11,131 nt of DNA. It comes from Planctomycetota bacterium (GTDB lineage Bacteria; Planctomycetota; Phycisphaerae; Sedimentisphaerales; SM23-30). Below the pieces are notes generated by a model, which was not told the origin of the DNA, made no database searches, and saw nothing but the letters and a program-made list of their open reading frames with translations. The position numbers were made by a program, and so were the translations under genes. This document shows, piece after piece, positions 1 to 8,769 of this stretch. The DNA is taken from the NCBI GenBank assembly GCA_029573975.1, contig JAKQBU010000450.1:1-11131 (forward strand), written 5' to 3'. Position 1 is the stretch's first letter. Each line of letters starts with the position of its first letter.

Positions 1-112
1 GCTGGCGGAACCGCTGCTGGCCAGCCAATTGTCCAAACGCCGCATCTTGCGGGCCGCCGACGCCCTGAACCGCCGCGACCTCCTGCCGGCAGCGAACCAG
101 CCGGCCGCCTGA
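1..112 (+). CDS. 3' end of an unidentified gene, first in the operon
   Basis: The frame beginning at base 2 is open for 36 codons and ends in TGA at 110-112. The visible tail begins L-A-E-P-L-L-A-S-Q-L and continues with a basic stretch rich in Arg and Leu, then a short Pro/Ala end. The hydrophobic start followed by K-R-R would fit the end of a last membrane helix with a cytoplasmic tail. The next gene starts 32 bases downstream on the same strand, so the two are probably cotranscribed. In related clusters the gene before the VWA protein is often a BatA-like membrane protein, but the residues here are too few to identify it. The 5' part lies outside the window. Confidence 0.6.
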   Translation, partial: LAEPLLASQLSKRRILRAADALNRRDLLPAANQPAA

Positions 113-130
113 CAATGATGGAGAAACCAT

Positions 131-135
131 AAGGA
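131..135 (+). promoter_or_regulatory. Shine-Dalgarno site deciding the start of the VWA gene
   Basis: AAGGA lies nine bases before the ATG at 145. The other in-frame ATG at 181 is preceded only by a weak purine stretch (GCAAAAG), so the upstream start is favoured. A third ATG at 140 runs straight into a stop after one codon. Confidence 0.6.
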
Positions 136-144
136 TAGCATGAT

Positions 145-2427
145 ATGAAGTGTATTTTCGCCAGTCTGGTATTGCAAAAGATGAATCCGCCCTGGTTCTG
201 GATTCTGCTGATGGCCGGCTGTCTGCTTTTTCTGGTTCTCACCTACCGGGACATATTCCGCCTGAGTGAAAGAAAACTGGCCTGGGTGCTGCTGCTGATA
301 CGCTGCCTGGGCGTCCTGCTGCTGCTGGCGGCCCTGGTGAAGCCGGGCTGGCAGGACCGGGTCGAACAAACCGAAATCCCGCAACTGGCGGTCATCTTTG
401 ATAATTCGCAGAGCATGTCGCTGGCCCAGCCGCTGCGTCCGGGCGACTGGATCCATCGCTATCCGTTTATGCGGGACTGGATCAATTTATCGCCGCATGC
501 CCAGGATCTGAAAAAACGATTTGCAGTACGCTGGTTCGACATTTTAGGAAAAGAGATTCCTGATGATTCCATGAAGCTACCCGAAGAGCCGGCCGTGGAG
601 CAGACGGATCTGGTCCGGGCCTTGCAGTCGGTCAGCGGCCGGTTGCGCGGACGCCATGCGGCGGGTGTTCTGCTGATTTCCGACGGCCGCGATACCACCA
701 GCCGGGAAAATTATATGGTTCTGGAGGAGTATCCTCTGCCCGTCTATACGGTAAGCTTCCCCGCTCCAGCCGGGGGTGTGGATCCCAGCATTGATTTGTC
801 GGTAGTTTCGGTCGATTGCCCGTCCCGGACTCTGGTTCACAATACCGTTGCCATAAAAGTACAGTTGCGCAAGGATGGCCCGTGGAAAATAGAAGTCCCG
901 TTAGCCATCGAACGAGTAGGCCGGATCCTGGTCAGCCAGTTTGTCCGGTTCGACGAGAGCGCCGCCGAACAAGTCGTGAATATCCAATATACCCCCGAAG
1001 AACCCGGCGATTTTGTTTTAACGGCCCAGTTGCCGCCCCAGGCGCAGGAACGAACCACGGTGAATAATTCTTCCATGTTCAAGCTGCGGGTGGAAGCCGA
1101 TCCGATCCGAGTGCTCTATATTGAAGGCACCCTGCGCCCGGAATACAAGTTCCTGCGCGAATGCCTCAGCCGGGACCCCGACGTGGACTTGATCAGTTTC
1201 GTGCGTTCCGCCAGCCCGCGGGAGATTTCCGTCGCCGGCGTTATGACCGGTTCGGAACTGCTTAGCCCCGAGCGGCTCGAAAAAATCCATGTCGTCCTGC
1301 TGGGTGATTTCGAGGCCAAAATGATGGACGATTCCGCCTATGCCGCCCTGAAAACCTGGGTAGAAAACGGCGGAGGGTTGATGATTCTCGGCGGCTATCT
1401 GAACCTTTCGGAAAACGGCCTGATACGTACTCCTCTGGCGGATCTGTTACCCGTTGAGATTGCGGAGGGCGGTATGCAGCAGATCGATCAGCCTTTCCGT
1501 TTCGATCTGACCTATGAAGGCCGCCGCCATCCGGCCTTTGCGATTACCGGCGATATGGCCCAGGATGCCCGGCTGTGGAATTCCCTGCCGGAATTGAAAG
1601 GCGTGGCCGCCGTGAAAGGTAACAAGCCGGCCGCCACCGTGCTGGCGCGCCATCCTTTGGCCAATCCCCAGTCAGCCGATCAGGAAGGTTACACCGTGCT
1701 GGCCGCTCAGCCGTTCGGCAAAGGAGTGGTTACGGTATTGACCGCCGATACCACCTGGCGCTGGTCCCGGCTGCTGCGGCTTGCCGGGCAATCGGATGCC
1801 CTGTATGTCCGGTTCTGGTCGCAGATGACCCGCTGGCTGGCACATCGGGATATTGCTACCGAACAAACTGCCCTGCGGATATCGACGGATAAGGCCTTGT
1901 ACCAGCGCGGCAGCCGGGTTACACTCACCGTCAGCCGCAATCCCGCCGTCATGCTCCCCGGCGAGGAAGGCGAAAAGGCCGCACTGGAACTGTCGATTCA
2001 TACCCCGGATAATCAAACTATCCCGCTGACGCCGGCCAGTGATGTAACCAATGTAAATCGCTGGACCGCCGCGTACTTCCCCGGCCGCGGCGGCCGCTTC
2101 CAGGTTCTGGCCCGTCTGCTCCGCTCCGGCTCCGATCTGGCCAATCAGCAGACCGAATTCCTGGTCGAAGGTTCCCAGATCGAACTGGAAGACCCCGCCC
2201 CCAACCCGGCGCTCATGCAGCAGATTGCCCGGACCACTGGCGGCTTGTACGCCGAAATCACCGATGACCCGGCTGTGCGGAAGCTGGTGGAATCGCTGCC
2301 GGCTGAGCCGCGCATCATCAGCAGGGCGCAAACCAGCCAGCTATGGAACTCACCGACATTGTTTATTGTTTTTCTGATCCTGGTCACCGTGGAATGGATC
2401 GTCCGCAGAAGGAATCAGTTAATCTGA
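145..2427 (+). CDS. VWA-domain membrane protein with amidotransferase-like fold
   Basis: A 760-residue inner-membrane protein. Two N-terminal membrane helices (about residues 17-33 and 45-64) are followed by a von Willebrand factor A domain with the MIDAS motif D-N-S-Q-S at 86-90, a probable MIDAS Thr at 154, and the strand L-I-S-D-G-R-D-T at 177-184. An Ig-like stretch (about 215-315) leads into an alpha/beta region resembling the class I glutamine amidotransferase fold (about 321-440 and 515-570); no nucleophile Cys is seen at the expected turn near 411-420, so it is probably not an amidotransferase enzyme. A second beta-rich part (575-675) and one C-terminal helix (737-753) with a basic tail follow. 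VWA proteins of this type sit in MoxR/DUF58/BatA clusters, where the MIDAS metal site is thought to bind partners acted on by the AAA+ protein; that role is inferred here. The gene ends ten bases before the DUF4175-like gene. The start could instead be at 181, losing 12 residues. Cellular function unknown. Confidence 0.9.
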   Translation: MKCIFASLVLQKMNPPWFWILLMAGCLLFLVLTYRDIFRLSERKLAWVLLLIRCLGVLLLLAALVKPGWQDRVEQTEIPQLAVIFDNSQSMSLAQPLRPGDWIHRYPFMRDWINLSPHAQDLKKRFAVRWFDILGKEIPDDSMKLPEEPAVEQTDLVRALQSVSGRLRGRHAAGVLLISDGRDTTSRENYMVLEEYPLPVYTVSFPAPAGGVDPSIDLSVVSVDCPSRTLVHNTVAIKVQLRKDGPWKIEVPLAIERVGRILVSQFVRFDESAAEQVVNIQYTPEEPGDFVLTAQLPPQAQERTTVNNSSMFKLRVEADPIRVLYIEGTLRPEYKFLRECLSRDPDVDLISFVRSASPREISVAGVMTGSELLSPERLEKIHVVLLGDFEAKMMDDSAYAALKTWVENGGGLMILGGYLNLSENGLIRTPLADLLPVEIAEGGMQQIDQPFRFDLTYEGRRHPAFAITGDMAQDARLWNSLPELKGVAAVKGNKPAATVLARHPLANPQSADQEGYTVLAAQPFGKGVVTVLTADTTWRWSRLLRLAGQSDALYVRFWSQMTRWLAHRDIATEQTALRISTDKALYQRGSRVTLTVSRNPAVMLPGEEGEKAALELSIHTPDNQTIPLTPASDVTNVNRWTAAYFPGRGGRFQVLARLLRSGSDLANQQTEFLVEGSQIELEDPAPNPALMQQIARTTGGLYAEITDDPAVRKLVESLPAEPRIISRAQTSQLWNSPTLFIVFLILVTVEWIVRRRNQLI

Positions 2428-2430
2428 GGA
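2426..2430 (+). promoter_or_regulatory. Shine-Dalgarno site overlapping a stop codon
   Basis: GAGGA overlaps the TGA stop (2425-2427) of the VWA gene and lies seven bases before the ATG at 2438. This layout suggests translational coupling, so the two membrane proteins would be made in step. Confidence 0.55.
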
Positions 2431-2437
2431 ACCGGCC

Positions 2438-5400
2438 ATGAAAGAAAATTATTTTCAATTACTGGAACATCTTCAACTGGTTCGCCGCGTATGGCGGGCC
2501 AGAAGAATCATGGAAGGGGGACTGATAACGGCCGCCCTCGGTCTGGCGGCTGCCGTTTTGTTCACCCTGATGGACCATCTGGCTGGTTTCGGCCATTCCG
2601 CACGATGGATGCTGGCCTTGCTGTTATGGTTGGTTTTTTTGGCCGCGGCTTATCGATATATTTTTCGGCCTCTCCTTGCTAAGCACAGCGATGACTTTTT
2701 CGCCGCACTGATGGAGAGCCGCATTCCCGCGCTGGGCAACCGTTTGATCAATGCCCTGCAATTGGGGCGGGAAACCTCTCCCGCGGCCCCCAAACTGGTT
2801 GCCGCGATTGTTGCCGAGGGTCTCCATGCCGCCGGGGACACTGATCCGGGACCTGCCATTACCGCTACGGTCCTGCGCCGCAATGCGGCCATCCTGGGAA
2901 TCGTACTCCTGGCCGTTGCCGGGTATGCCGCCTGGGCCGGCGCTGCGGCCCGCACCAGCATTTTGCGCATCCTTCTGCCCGGTGCCGATATCGCTCCTTT
3001 CACCTGGACGAAACTGGCAGTGGAACTGAAACCCGGCCCGCGCCTGCTGGAAGGTACTCCGCTGACGGTCTATTCGACCACTTCGGGCCGCATTCCGCAA
3101 GAGGCGGATTTGTCCTGGCTGGACGCCCGGCAGCAGGTACACCGCCTTCGTATGGATTCTACCGGCAGCGGCGCCTTTGCTTATACTTTCCCGGCGGTGG
3201 ATTCTCCGTTCCGTTTTTCTGTTGCCGCCGGGGATGCCCGCAGCCAAACCATCGAAATTGCCGTGGATAAACGCCCCCGCCTTGAGTCGATGGCCGTTAC
3301 CTATCAGTATCCTCCTTATTGTGGTTTAACGAACTATACGATTGAAGATTTCGACGGCCATCTGCACGGCCTGCCGGGAACCACAGCGCTCTTGACCTTT
3401 CGGACCAATAAACCGCTGAACCAGCTTACAATAAATAGAAATAATGGCCAAGTAATATCCGGCAAGGTTTTGGACGGTCAATCTCTGCCCTCCACCCAAT
3501 GGCAGGCAGCCCTCACCCTCACCGAAGCCGGTACGTACCGAATCCAGTTGAAGGATAACCAGGGCTACGAGGTGGAAATACCCACTACCTTTACCATCTC
3601 CCTGGAGCGGGACGGCCCTCCTGCCGTTGCCCTGGCCAAACCGGGCCGCGACCTCCAGCAGCGGCCTGATTCCAGTGTCGATTTCGTCATCGCCGCTCAG
3701 GACGACCTGGGGTTGGGGCCGGTTACCCTGTTGGGCAAAATCAATGAAAGCCCGGAAATGGTAATTCTGGAAACCTGGCCGAACGAGGGACCACCCCAAA
3801 AACATCTCGATTTGAATCTCACCCGGACGATGATCGAATTGGGACTGGCCGGGGGGGACCGTTTGCAGTACTGGGCTGTGGCCCTGGATCGCAATCCCGG
3901 TTTCGAGGGAATAGCCCAGGGACCCGGCCGGGCGGAGACCCGCAAATTCTATCTGACCGTGCTTACCGCCGAACAGGCCGCGGAACTGATGGAGAAACAG
4001 CTTTCCGATTATGCCGCCATCCTGGAAGAACTGATTCGTCTGCAGCGGCTGAATCGTGCCCAGACCGCGGAAAACAAACCGCCGCAGGAACTGATCGACC
4101 GCCAGGGCCTCATCCGGCGGCAGACCCGGCAACTGGCCGATATCATGCAGCGCAGCGCCTTCCCCGGCCGTTCCATCGTGGCAGAATTAAATCAACTGTC
4201 TTCCGAATCGATGGTGCAGGCGATGAAGCTGCTCGAAAATTATCGGGATGAATCCGATGCGGAAGCCGCCAAACAATTTGCCGCGCAATCGCTGCCGGTC
4301 CAGGATGAGATTATCGCCGCCCTGGAACAGTTGCTGCTGCGTTTGAACCGCAACGAACAGGTCCGCAAACAATTGAAAACCATGAAGAAGGAGGAACCGG
4401 CCCAGCATCAGATGACTACTGACGTACTGGCAAAGCTGTCCAAAGACCTCGATCAGTTCTTCAACGATGTCAAACAAATCGAGGAAGAGTATGAAAAAAT
4501 GCCCAAGTTTCAGGACAAGGAAGAACTAAGCGGTGAGGACCTGGAGAAGTTGAGCGAAATAGAACACCAGGTGGATCGCTGGAAAAACTGGTTCAAGGAT
4601 TCCGTCGATGCCATCACCAAACTGCCGCAGGGTTTTGTGGCCGATGATTATCTGGCCGACAATCTTAGTACCATCTTTGAAGAGATTGAGAAACAGTCCA
4701 AACCGCCCCGTACCGAAATCGCCACTCCGCTGGAAGAAGGTGCCAAGGCCCTGGCCGAACAAGTGGCCGAGGATCTGGAGATGTGGATGCCGGATACCGT
4801 GGACTCCGTCCGCTGGGTCATGGAAGACCCCATGGAAGGCATGTTTGAGGTTCCGGAAACTCCCCTGCCCTCCAGCCTCCAGGACATGATCGGGGACCTG
4901 ATTGAAGATATGTCCGATTTTGACGAAGGCGCCGACGACATTACCGGTGCCTGGGGCGGGAATATGCAGGTCGGCTGGGGCATCGAAGACGGCCCTATCA
5001 GCTCCTTTGCCGCCCTGGGCAAAACCGGTAACCGCCTGCCCAACGCCAGCGAGATGACCGGACGATCCGGTGCCGGCCGGCGCGGCCGGGCCAGCGGGCA
5101 AATGGTCGGGGATACCTCCCGTGCCCTGGAAGGCCGCCCCACCCCCGCCCGGCTGACCAGTGAACCGTATGAAGCCGGAGTCCCCAAAGCCGATAAACAA
5201 CTGGATCCCCGCGGCGCTACCGGCGGCGGCAAGAAAACCGGCGGCGGTACCCGCGGCTTGCAGGGCGGCACTCCGCCGGATTTCGTCAAGGATATGGAAC
5301 GGCTGGCTCAGCATCAGGCGATTCTGCGGGAGAAGGCCCAGCGGATTGCCCACGAACTGAACCTGCAGGGCAAACCCCTCGGTACCATGCAGCGGGCCAT

Positions 5401-5665
5401 CGACCTGATGGAAACGATCGAACAGGATTACCGCGACCTGCGTTACGAGGACGCCGCCGCCAAACGCAAAATGGCCATAGATGCCCTCCGCCAGACGGAA
5501 AGCCGGACCGATCAGGCGGTGAACCTGTCCCTGCAAAAAGCCCGCGATCTGCCACCTGAGCTGCGGCAGGAAATTACCGCCGGCACGCAACAGGCCCTGC
5601 CCGAAGGCTACGAAGATATGGTGGCGGCCTATTACAAAGCCATCAGCGGCAATGCGGAAAAATAA
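2438..5665 (+). CDS. DUF4175-like giant membrane protein
   Basis: A 1075-residue membrane-anchored protein. Three hydrophobic helices lie near the N-terminus (about 26-46, 55-76 and 150-170). Residues 190-510 look like several beta-sandwich domains, rich in Pro, Gly and Thr, likely outside the membrane. From about 510 to 760 the sequence is strongly helical and charged, with probable coiled coils. A Met- and acid-rich stretch follows (about 777-836). Residues 861-945 form a Gly/Arg/Ser-rich region, including T-G-R-S-G-A-G-R-R-G-R-A-S-G-Q. A final helical segment (946-1070) closes the protein. This layout and its place directly after a VWA/amidotransferase-like gene match the large DUF4175-type proteins of planctomycete MoxR clusters; the family name is recalled from layout and was not tested by a search. 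The ATG at 2438 has a good Shine-Dalgarno site. A scaffold or secretion-linked role in the envelope is only a guess. No enzymatic motif was recognised. Confidence 0.85.
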   Translation: MKENYFQLLEHLQLVRRVWRARRIMEGGLITAALGLAAAVLFTLMDHLAGFGHSARWMLALLLWLVFLAAAYRYIFRPLLAKHSDDFFAALMESRIPALGNRLINALQLGRETSPAAPKLVAAIVAEGLHAAGDTDPGPAITATVLRRNAAILGIVLLAVAGYAAWAGAAARTSILRILLPGADIAPFTWTKLAVELKPGPRLLEGTPLTVYSTTSGRIPQEADLSWLDARQQVHRLRMDSTGSGAFAYTFPAVDSPFRFSVAAGDARSQTIEIAVDKRPRLESMAVTYQYPPYCGLTNYTIEDFDGHLHGLPGTTALLTFRTNKPLNQLTINRNNGQVISGKVLDGQSLPSTQWQAALTLTEAGTYRIQLKDNQGYEVEIPTTFTISLERDGPPAVALAKPGRDLQQRPDSSVDFVIAAQDDLGLGPVTLLGKINESPEMVILETWPNEGPPQKHLDLNLTRTMIELGLAGGDRLQYWAVALDRNPGFEGIAQGPGRAETRKFYLTVLTAEQAAELMEKQLSDYAAILEELIRLQRLNRAQTAENKPPQELIDRQGLIRRQTRQLADIMQRSAFPGRSIVAELNQLSSESMVQAMKLLENYRDESDAEAAKQFAAQSLPVQDEIIAALEQLLLRLNRNEQVRKQLKTMKKEEPAQHQMTTDVLAKLSKDLDQFFNDVKQIEEEYEKMPKFQDKEELSGEDLEKLSEIEHQVDRWKNWFKDSVDAITKLPQGFVADDYLADNLSTIFEEIEKQSKPPRTEIATPLEEGAKALAEQVAEDLEMWMPDTVDSVRWVMEDPMEGMFEVPETPLPSSLQDMIGDLIEDMSDFDEGADDITGAWGGNMQVGWGIEDGPISSFAALGKTGNRLPNASEMTGRSGAGRRGRASGQMVGDTSRALEGRPTPARLTSEPYEAGVPKADKQLDPRGATGGGKKTGGGTRGLQGGTPPDFVKDMERLAQHQAILREKAQRIAHELNLQGKPLGTMQRAIDLMETIEQDYRDLRYEDAAAKRKMAIDALRQTESRTDQAVNLSLQKARDLPPELRQEITAGTQQALPEGYEDMVAAYYKAISGNAEK

Positions 5666-5669
5666 GGGA
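5664..5669 (+). promoter_or_regulatory. Shine-Dalgarno site deciding the start of the PA14/PKD gene
   Basis: AAGGGA overlaps the TAA stop of the preceding gene (5663-5665) and lies nine bases before the ATG at 5679. The upstream in-frame ATG at 5652 has no such site, so 5679 is the better start. The choice also places the signal peptide at the very N-terminus. Confidence 0.6.
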
Positions 5670-5678
5670 ATAGCGAGC

Positions 5679-7868
5679 ATGAATTTCCAGCGTCCATTAA
5701 CAGTTGCATATATTCTTAGTTCGGTGCTGCCGGGCATGGCTTCCTCTGTTTTCTCGCAGGACTGGCATGTCCCCGATTGGCCGTACCGGGCTATACTCCT
5801 CGTTATGGAAAAAGACCGGGATGTCGATGTGGCGGCGGTACGAATCCATCATAGCGGGACCGCCCATCCTCAGGGGTATGACTATCGTATCTTCGACAGT
5901 GCCGGCCGGCCTGTTCCCTGGCAGCTCACCTTCCATGACCCCCGGCGGGATTCACTGCTCAGCTTCCGCTGCCCGGCCCCACAGGATACCTTCACTATTT
6001 ATTTCGGCAAATCCGATGCCGAACCGGATCCCATGCAGGCCATTGCCGATCCGCGCCCCGGCAGCGGTCCGCCCGCCGCCGGACCGGCAGCGCAGGGCTG
6101 GATCCCCCGGGTCGGACTGGTCCTGGCTACCTGGCGCCGCCCCCGGGATATGGATAATCCCAATTCGGTTGAGGAACTGGCCCGCCTGATGGAGCAATCG
6201 CCGCCGCCGGACGGTGCGGATTACCGAAAAAATATTTCCGATGGCGTCAATCCCTTCGGCGACTCGGATTATTTTCTCAGCATCTATCGCGGCTGGATTC
6301 GCCTGCCCGCCGACGCGAAGTACGGCTTCTGTACCGCCTCCAATGAAAGCAGTTTCAGTTTCCTGGACGGTGCCGAACTGGTCCACTGGCCCGGCCGGCA
6401 TACCGAACAGCGCGGCGCATTGGGCCAGAAAAACGCCGAACGCTCGCTGGCCGCCGGTTTACACTATATTGAATATTATCACGAAGAGGTACTGCTCTAT
6501 CAGGTCGCCTTTCTGGGCTACAAACCGCCGGAAAGCGAATATTATATCGGCATTCCGGACAGTTTCTTCCCCCAGCCCAAACCGGCCCGCGTCCTCCGCT
6601 ACGAAGAACAAAACGCCGGCCCAACCCTCCTGCCGAAAATGGAACTGATCGACAGCCTCTGGCCTCAGAAACGCTCCTTCGGACAATATACCCGCTTCCG
6701 CTTCCATGCCAGTGCCGCCTGGGAAACCATCGACTGGAACGGCTGGTCCGTGCAGTGGGATTTCGGCGACGGCCAGCAGGCAAAGGAACCAACTGCCGAT
6801 CACATCTTCCTCCTGCCCGGTTCCTACCAGATAAGACTTGCTGCTGCTGCCCCCGACGGCCGGAAAATCGAACGCACCTGGCCCCTGGAGGTTTTCCCCA
6901 TCGAACACCTCAGCGAAAGTTTCACCGCCGGCCAATATCCTGAATACCTGCCCCTTGTTTCCAGGTATGATCGAAGCAGACTCTCGCCGGCCGCCCTGTT
7001 CGAACTGGCCAATTTCCTCGACGAAACCGGCGCCCGGCATCCCGCCCGGGAAACGGCCCAGACGGTCCTGGACCGCGGCGATACCCCCGATCCGGTCCGC
7101 CTACTGGCTCACTTGTTCCTGGCCGGTGAGGTAGGCAAACCGCAGGCCGCCTGGTGTTCTGACGCCCCGCCGGAAGCGGCCGCTCATCTGCGTTCCGCTC
7201 TGGAACTCTCCTCCGCCCCCGTGGAAAAAATGCAGATTCTCGAACGGCTCATCCGGCACCTCGGCGTCCATCTGTTCGATTTGGAATCAGCCGAAACTGA
7301 ATATCAGCAAGCCCAGGCTCTGGTGCAGCAAGACGTGTTGCGCGGTCCCCTCAAACAGGCCTTTCGCAGCGCCACTATGGCCATAGGGGACGCTCATCTC
7401 TGCGCCGGGCAAAAGGAGAAGGCCGGTGAAGATTACCTGACCGCCGAAGCCCTCGCCGAACCGATCATCCCCCAGCCGGTGCGGGCCGCCAAAATCGGAG
7501 CCTACCCCCAGCAGATTATCGAATTTATCGATAGCAGTCAGTTCGATGCGGCTCGCGATGCCGTCATGGCCTGGTACGATCAGCTCCCCGTCGATATGCC
7601 CCGCGGCGAAATCCTGTTCTGGCTGGGAAAGGTGGAAATCCTGGGCGGCCGTCCCGCCGCTGGGATTCAGCCGCTTAAAATCGCCTGCCCTCTGGTCCAG
7701 GGCAGCCCCTTTGAGGCTGAAGCCGGCTGGCTGCTCGCCGAAGCCTATCGGCAATCGGGAGATACCAATAATCAGACGGCGGCTCTGGAGGCCCTGGTCC
7801 GCGGGGGTTTAAACAGCCCCTGGCGGGAAAAGGCAGTCCAGCAGCTAAAAATCCTGAAGCAGGAATAA
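5679..7868 (+). CDS. Exported DUF2341-like/PA14-like/PKD/TPR-like protein
   Basis: A 729-residue protein when started at 5679. The first 26 or so residues look like a signal peptide, with a possible cut near V-F-S/Q-D-W. Residues 28-120 resemble a DUF2341-type sandwich, including Y-R-I-F-D and the strand T-I-Y-F-G-K. Residues 197-290 are PA14-like: F-L-S-I-Y-R-G-W-I-R-L-P, F-S-F-L-D-G-A-E-L-V and L-H-Y-I-E-Y-Y are the typical strands. A PKD domain follows, with W-D-F-G-D-G at 360-365 and a G-S-Y-Q-I-R-L strand. The C-terminal 300 residues are Ala/Leu-rich paired helices like TPR repeats. PA14 and PKD domains commonly bind sugars or mediate contacts outside the cell; TPR repeats bind proteins. 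This points to an exported adaptor working with the membrane proteins encoded before it, which is inference. A longer form from 5652 would overlap the preceding gene by 14 bases and bury the signal peptide. Substrate unknown. Confidence 0.82.
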   Translation: MNFQRPLTVAYILSSVLPGMASSVFSQDWHVPDWPYRAILLVMEKDRDVDVAAVRIHHSGTAHPQGYDYRIFDSAGRPVPWQLTFHDPRRDSLLSFRCPAPQDTFTIYFGKSDAEPDPMQAIADPRPGSGPPAAGPAAQGWIPRVGLVLATWRRPRDMDNPNSVEELARLMEQSPPPDGADYRKNISDGVNPFGDSDYFLSIYRGWIRLPADAKYGFCTASNESSFSFLDGAELVHWPGRHTEQRGALGQKNAERSLAAGLHYIEYYHEEVLLYQVAFLGYKPPESEYYIGIPDSFFPQPKPARVLRYEEQNAGPTLLPKMELIDSLWPQKRSFGQYTRFRFHASAAWETIDWNGWSVQWDFGDGQQAKEPTADHIFLLPGSYQIRLAAAAPDGRKIERTWPLEVFPIEHLSESFTAGQYPEYLPLVSRYDRSRLSPAALFELANFLDETGARHPARETAQTVLDRGDTPDPVRLLAHLFLAGEVGKPQAAWCSDAPPEAAAHLRSALELSSAPVEKMQILERLIRHLGVHLFDLESAETEYQQAQALVQQDVLRGPLKQAFRSATMAIGDAHLCAGQKEKAGEDYLTAEALAEPIIPQPVRAAKIGAYPQQIIEFIDSSQFDAARDAVMAWYDQLPVDMPRGEILFWLGKVEILGGRPAAGIQPLKIACPLVQGSPFEAEAGWLLAEAYRQSGDTNNQTAALEALVRGGLNSPWREKAVQQLKILKQE

Positions 7869-7872
7869 TACC

Positions 7873-8769
7873 ATGAATAAAATAATTTCCTTCCTCGCCC
7901 TGTTCCTTTTATGGCTCGCTTCCGCACCGGCATCCGGCCAGACCAAAACCCCCCAGCCGCCCAAGGCTCCAACTACCGAAGATTCTCAAATAATCGAAAA
8001 ACCGGCTAACGAGAGCCAGAATCTGCTTGCCAACGGCGATTTTGAAACCCCCTCCTCGGATGCCTCCCAGCCGGACTGCTGGCAGCCGGTGGACAATCTG
8101 GTTTTCTACTGGACCAGGGACCCCAACCAGCCTCAGCGCGGCAAGGTAATCAAAATCGATACCGATGTCACCCAGAAACAGGCCTATCAATGGTGGGTGG
8201 ACCGCTTCATTCATGGAAATCCACTGAAAAACGCTCCGCAAAAGCTGCCCACCGTTGAACCGAAATACGACACCATCGCCGGCCTGGACGGCGGTTTCTT
8301 CTGGTCCGACATAATCGAAATCAAAAAAGGCGCCGCCTACAAAGTCTATGTGGATGCCAAAGGCCCGCCCGCCTATGTCTTCCTCCGCGGCTACGTCGAG
8401 AAACCCGTCATCAGCTTTGCCGACGAATGCCCCTCCGTTCAGGAACAGTTCCGCATCGCCCGCGGCCAACCGCTCCAGGACGAAAAAGGCCGCCCGATCA
8501 AGTACCGCCTCCGTTATATCTATACCACCAAATTTACCGTCGGCGGCTCCGACCAGTGGAAAACCTACACCCATGCCAAACCGCGCCATCCCACCAGCCG
8601 GGAACTGACCGAAAATGTCAAATACCTGCGCCTCTGCATCTATCCCTACTGGCCCCCAGCCGAATACTGGTTCGACAATATCCGCATCTACGAAGTTCCT
8701 CCCGATCCCGACCAGGCCAAACCCGACGCCGATGCCGCCGATCTGGAAGAAGGAAAAATTATGCGTTAA
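7873..8769 (+). CDS. Exported carbohydrate-binding-like beta-sandwich protein
   Basis: A 298-residue protein. It opens with a clear signal peptide, M-N-K followed by a Leu-rich core and A-P-A-S-G/Q, cut near residue 22. A Pro/Thr-rich linker (23-50) precedes N-L-L-A-N-G-D-F-E at 50-58, the usual opening of CBM4/9-type and related jelly-roll modules. The remainder is rich in aromatic residues and beta strands, and ends with Y-W-F-D-N-I-R-I-Y-E at 265-274, a typical closing strand of such modules. A short acidic tail follows. AGGA at 7861-7864 lies eight bases before the ATG, and the gap to the previous stop is only four bases. The protein probably binds a glycan or a surface partner outside the cell; no catalytic motif is seen. 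It is the last gene of the operon. Confidence 0.82.
   Translation: MNKIISFLALFLLWLASAPASGQTKTPQPPKAPTTEDSQIIEKPANESQNLLANGDFETPSSDASQPDCWQPVDNLVFYWTRDPNQPQRGKVIKIDTDVTQKQAYQWWVDRFIHGNPLKNAPQKLPTVEPKYDTIAGLDGGFFWSDIIEIKKGAAYKVYVDAKGPPAYVFLRGYVEKPVISFADECPSVQEQFRIARGQPLQDEKGRPIKYRLRYIYTTKFTVGGSDQWKTYTHAKPRHPTSRELTENVKYLRLCIYPYWPPAEYWFDNIRIYEVPPDPDQAKPDADAADLEEGKIMR

Noticed and set aside
4526..5737. A 403-codon open frame on the minus strand
   Set aside because: It lies opposite the DUF4175-like gene, whose domains, start site and operon position are convincing. Long antisense frames are common in GC-rich genes, and this one is low in recognisable motifs and has no ribosome-binding site that I can see.
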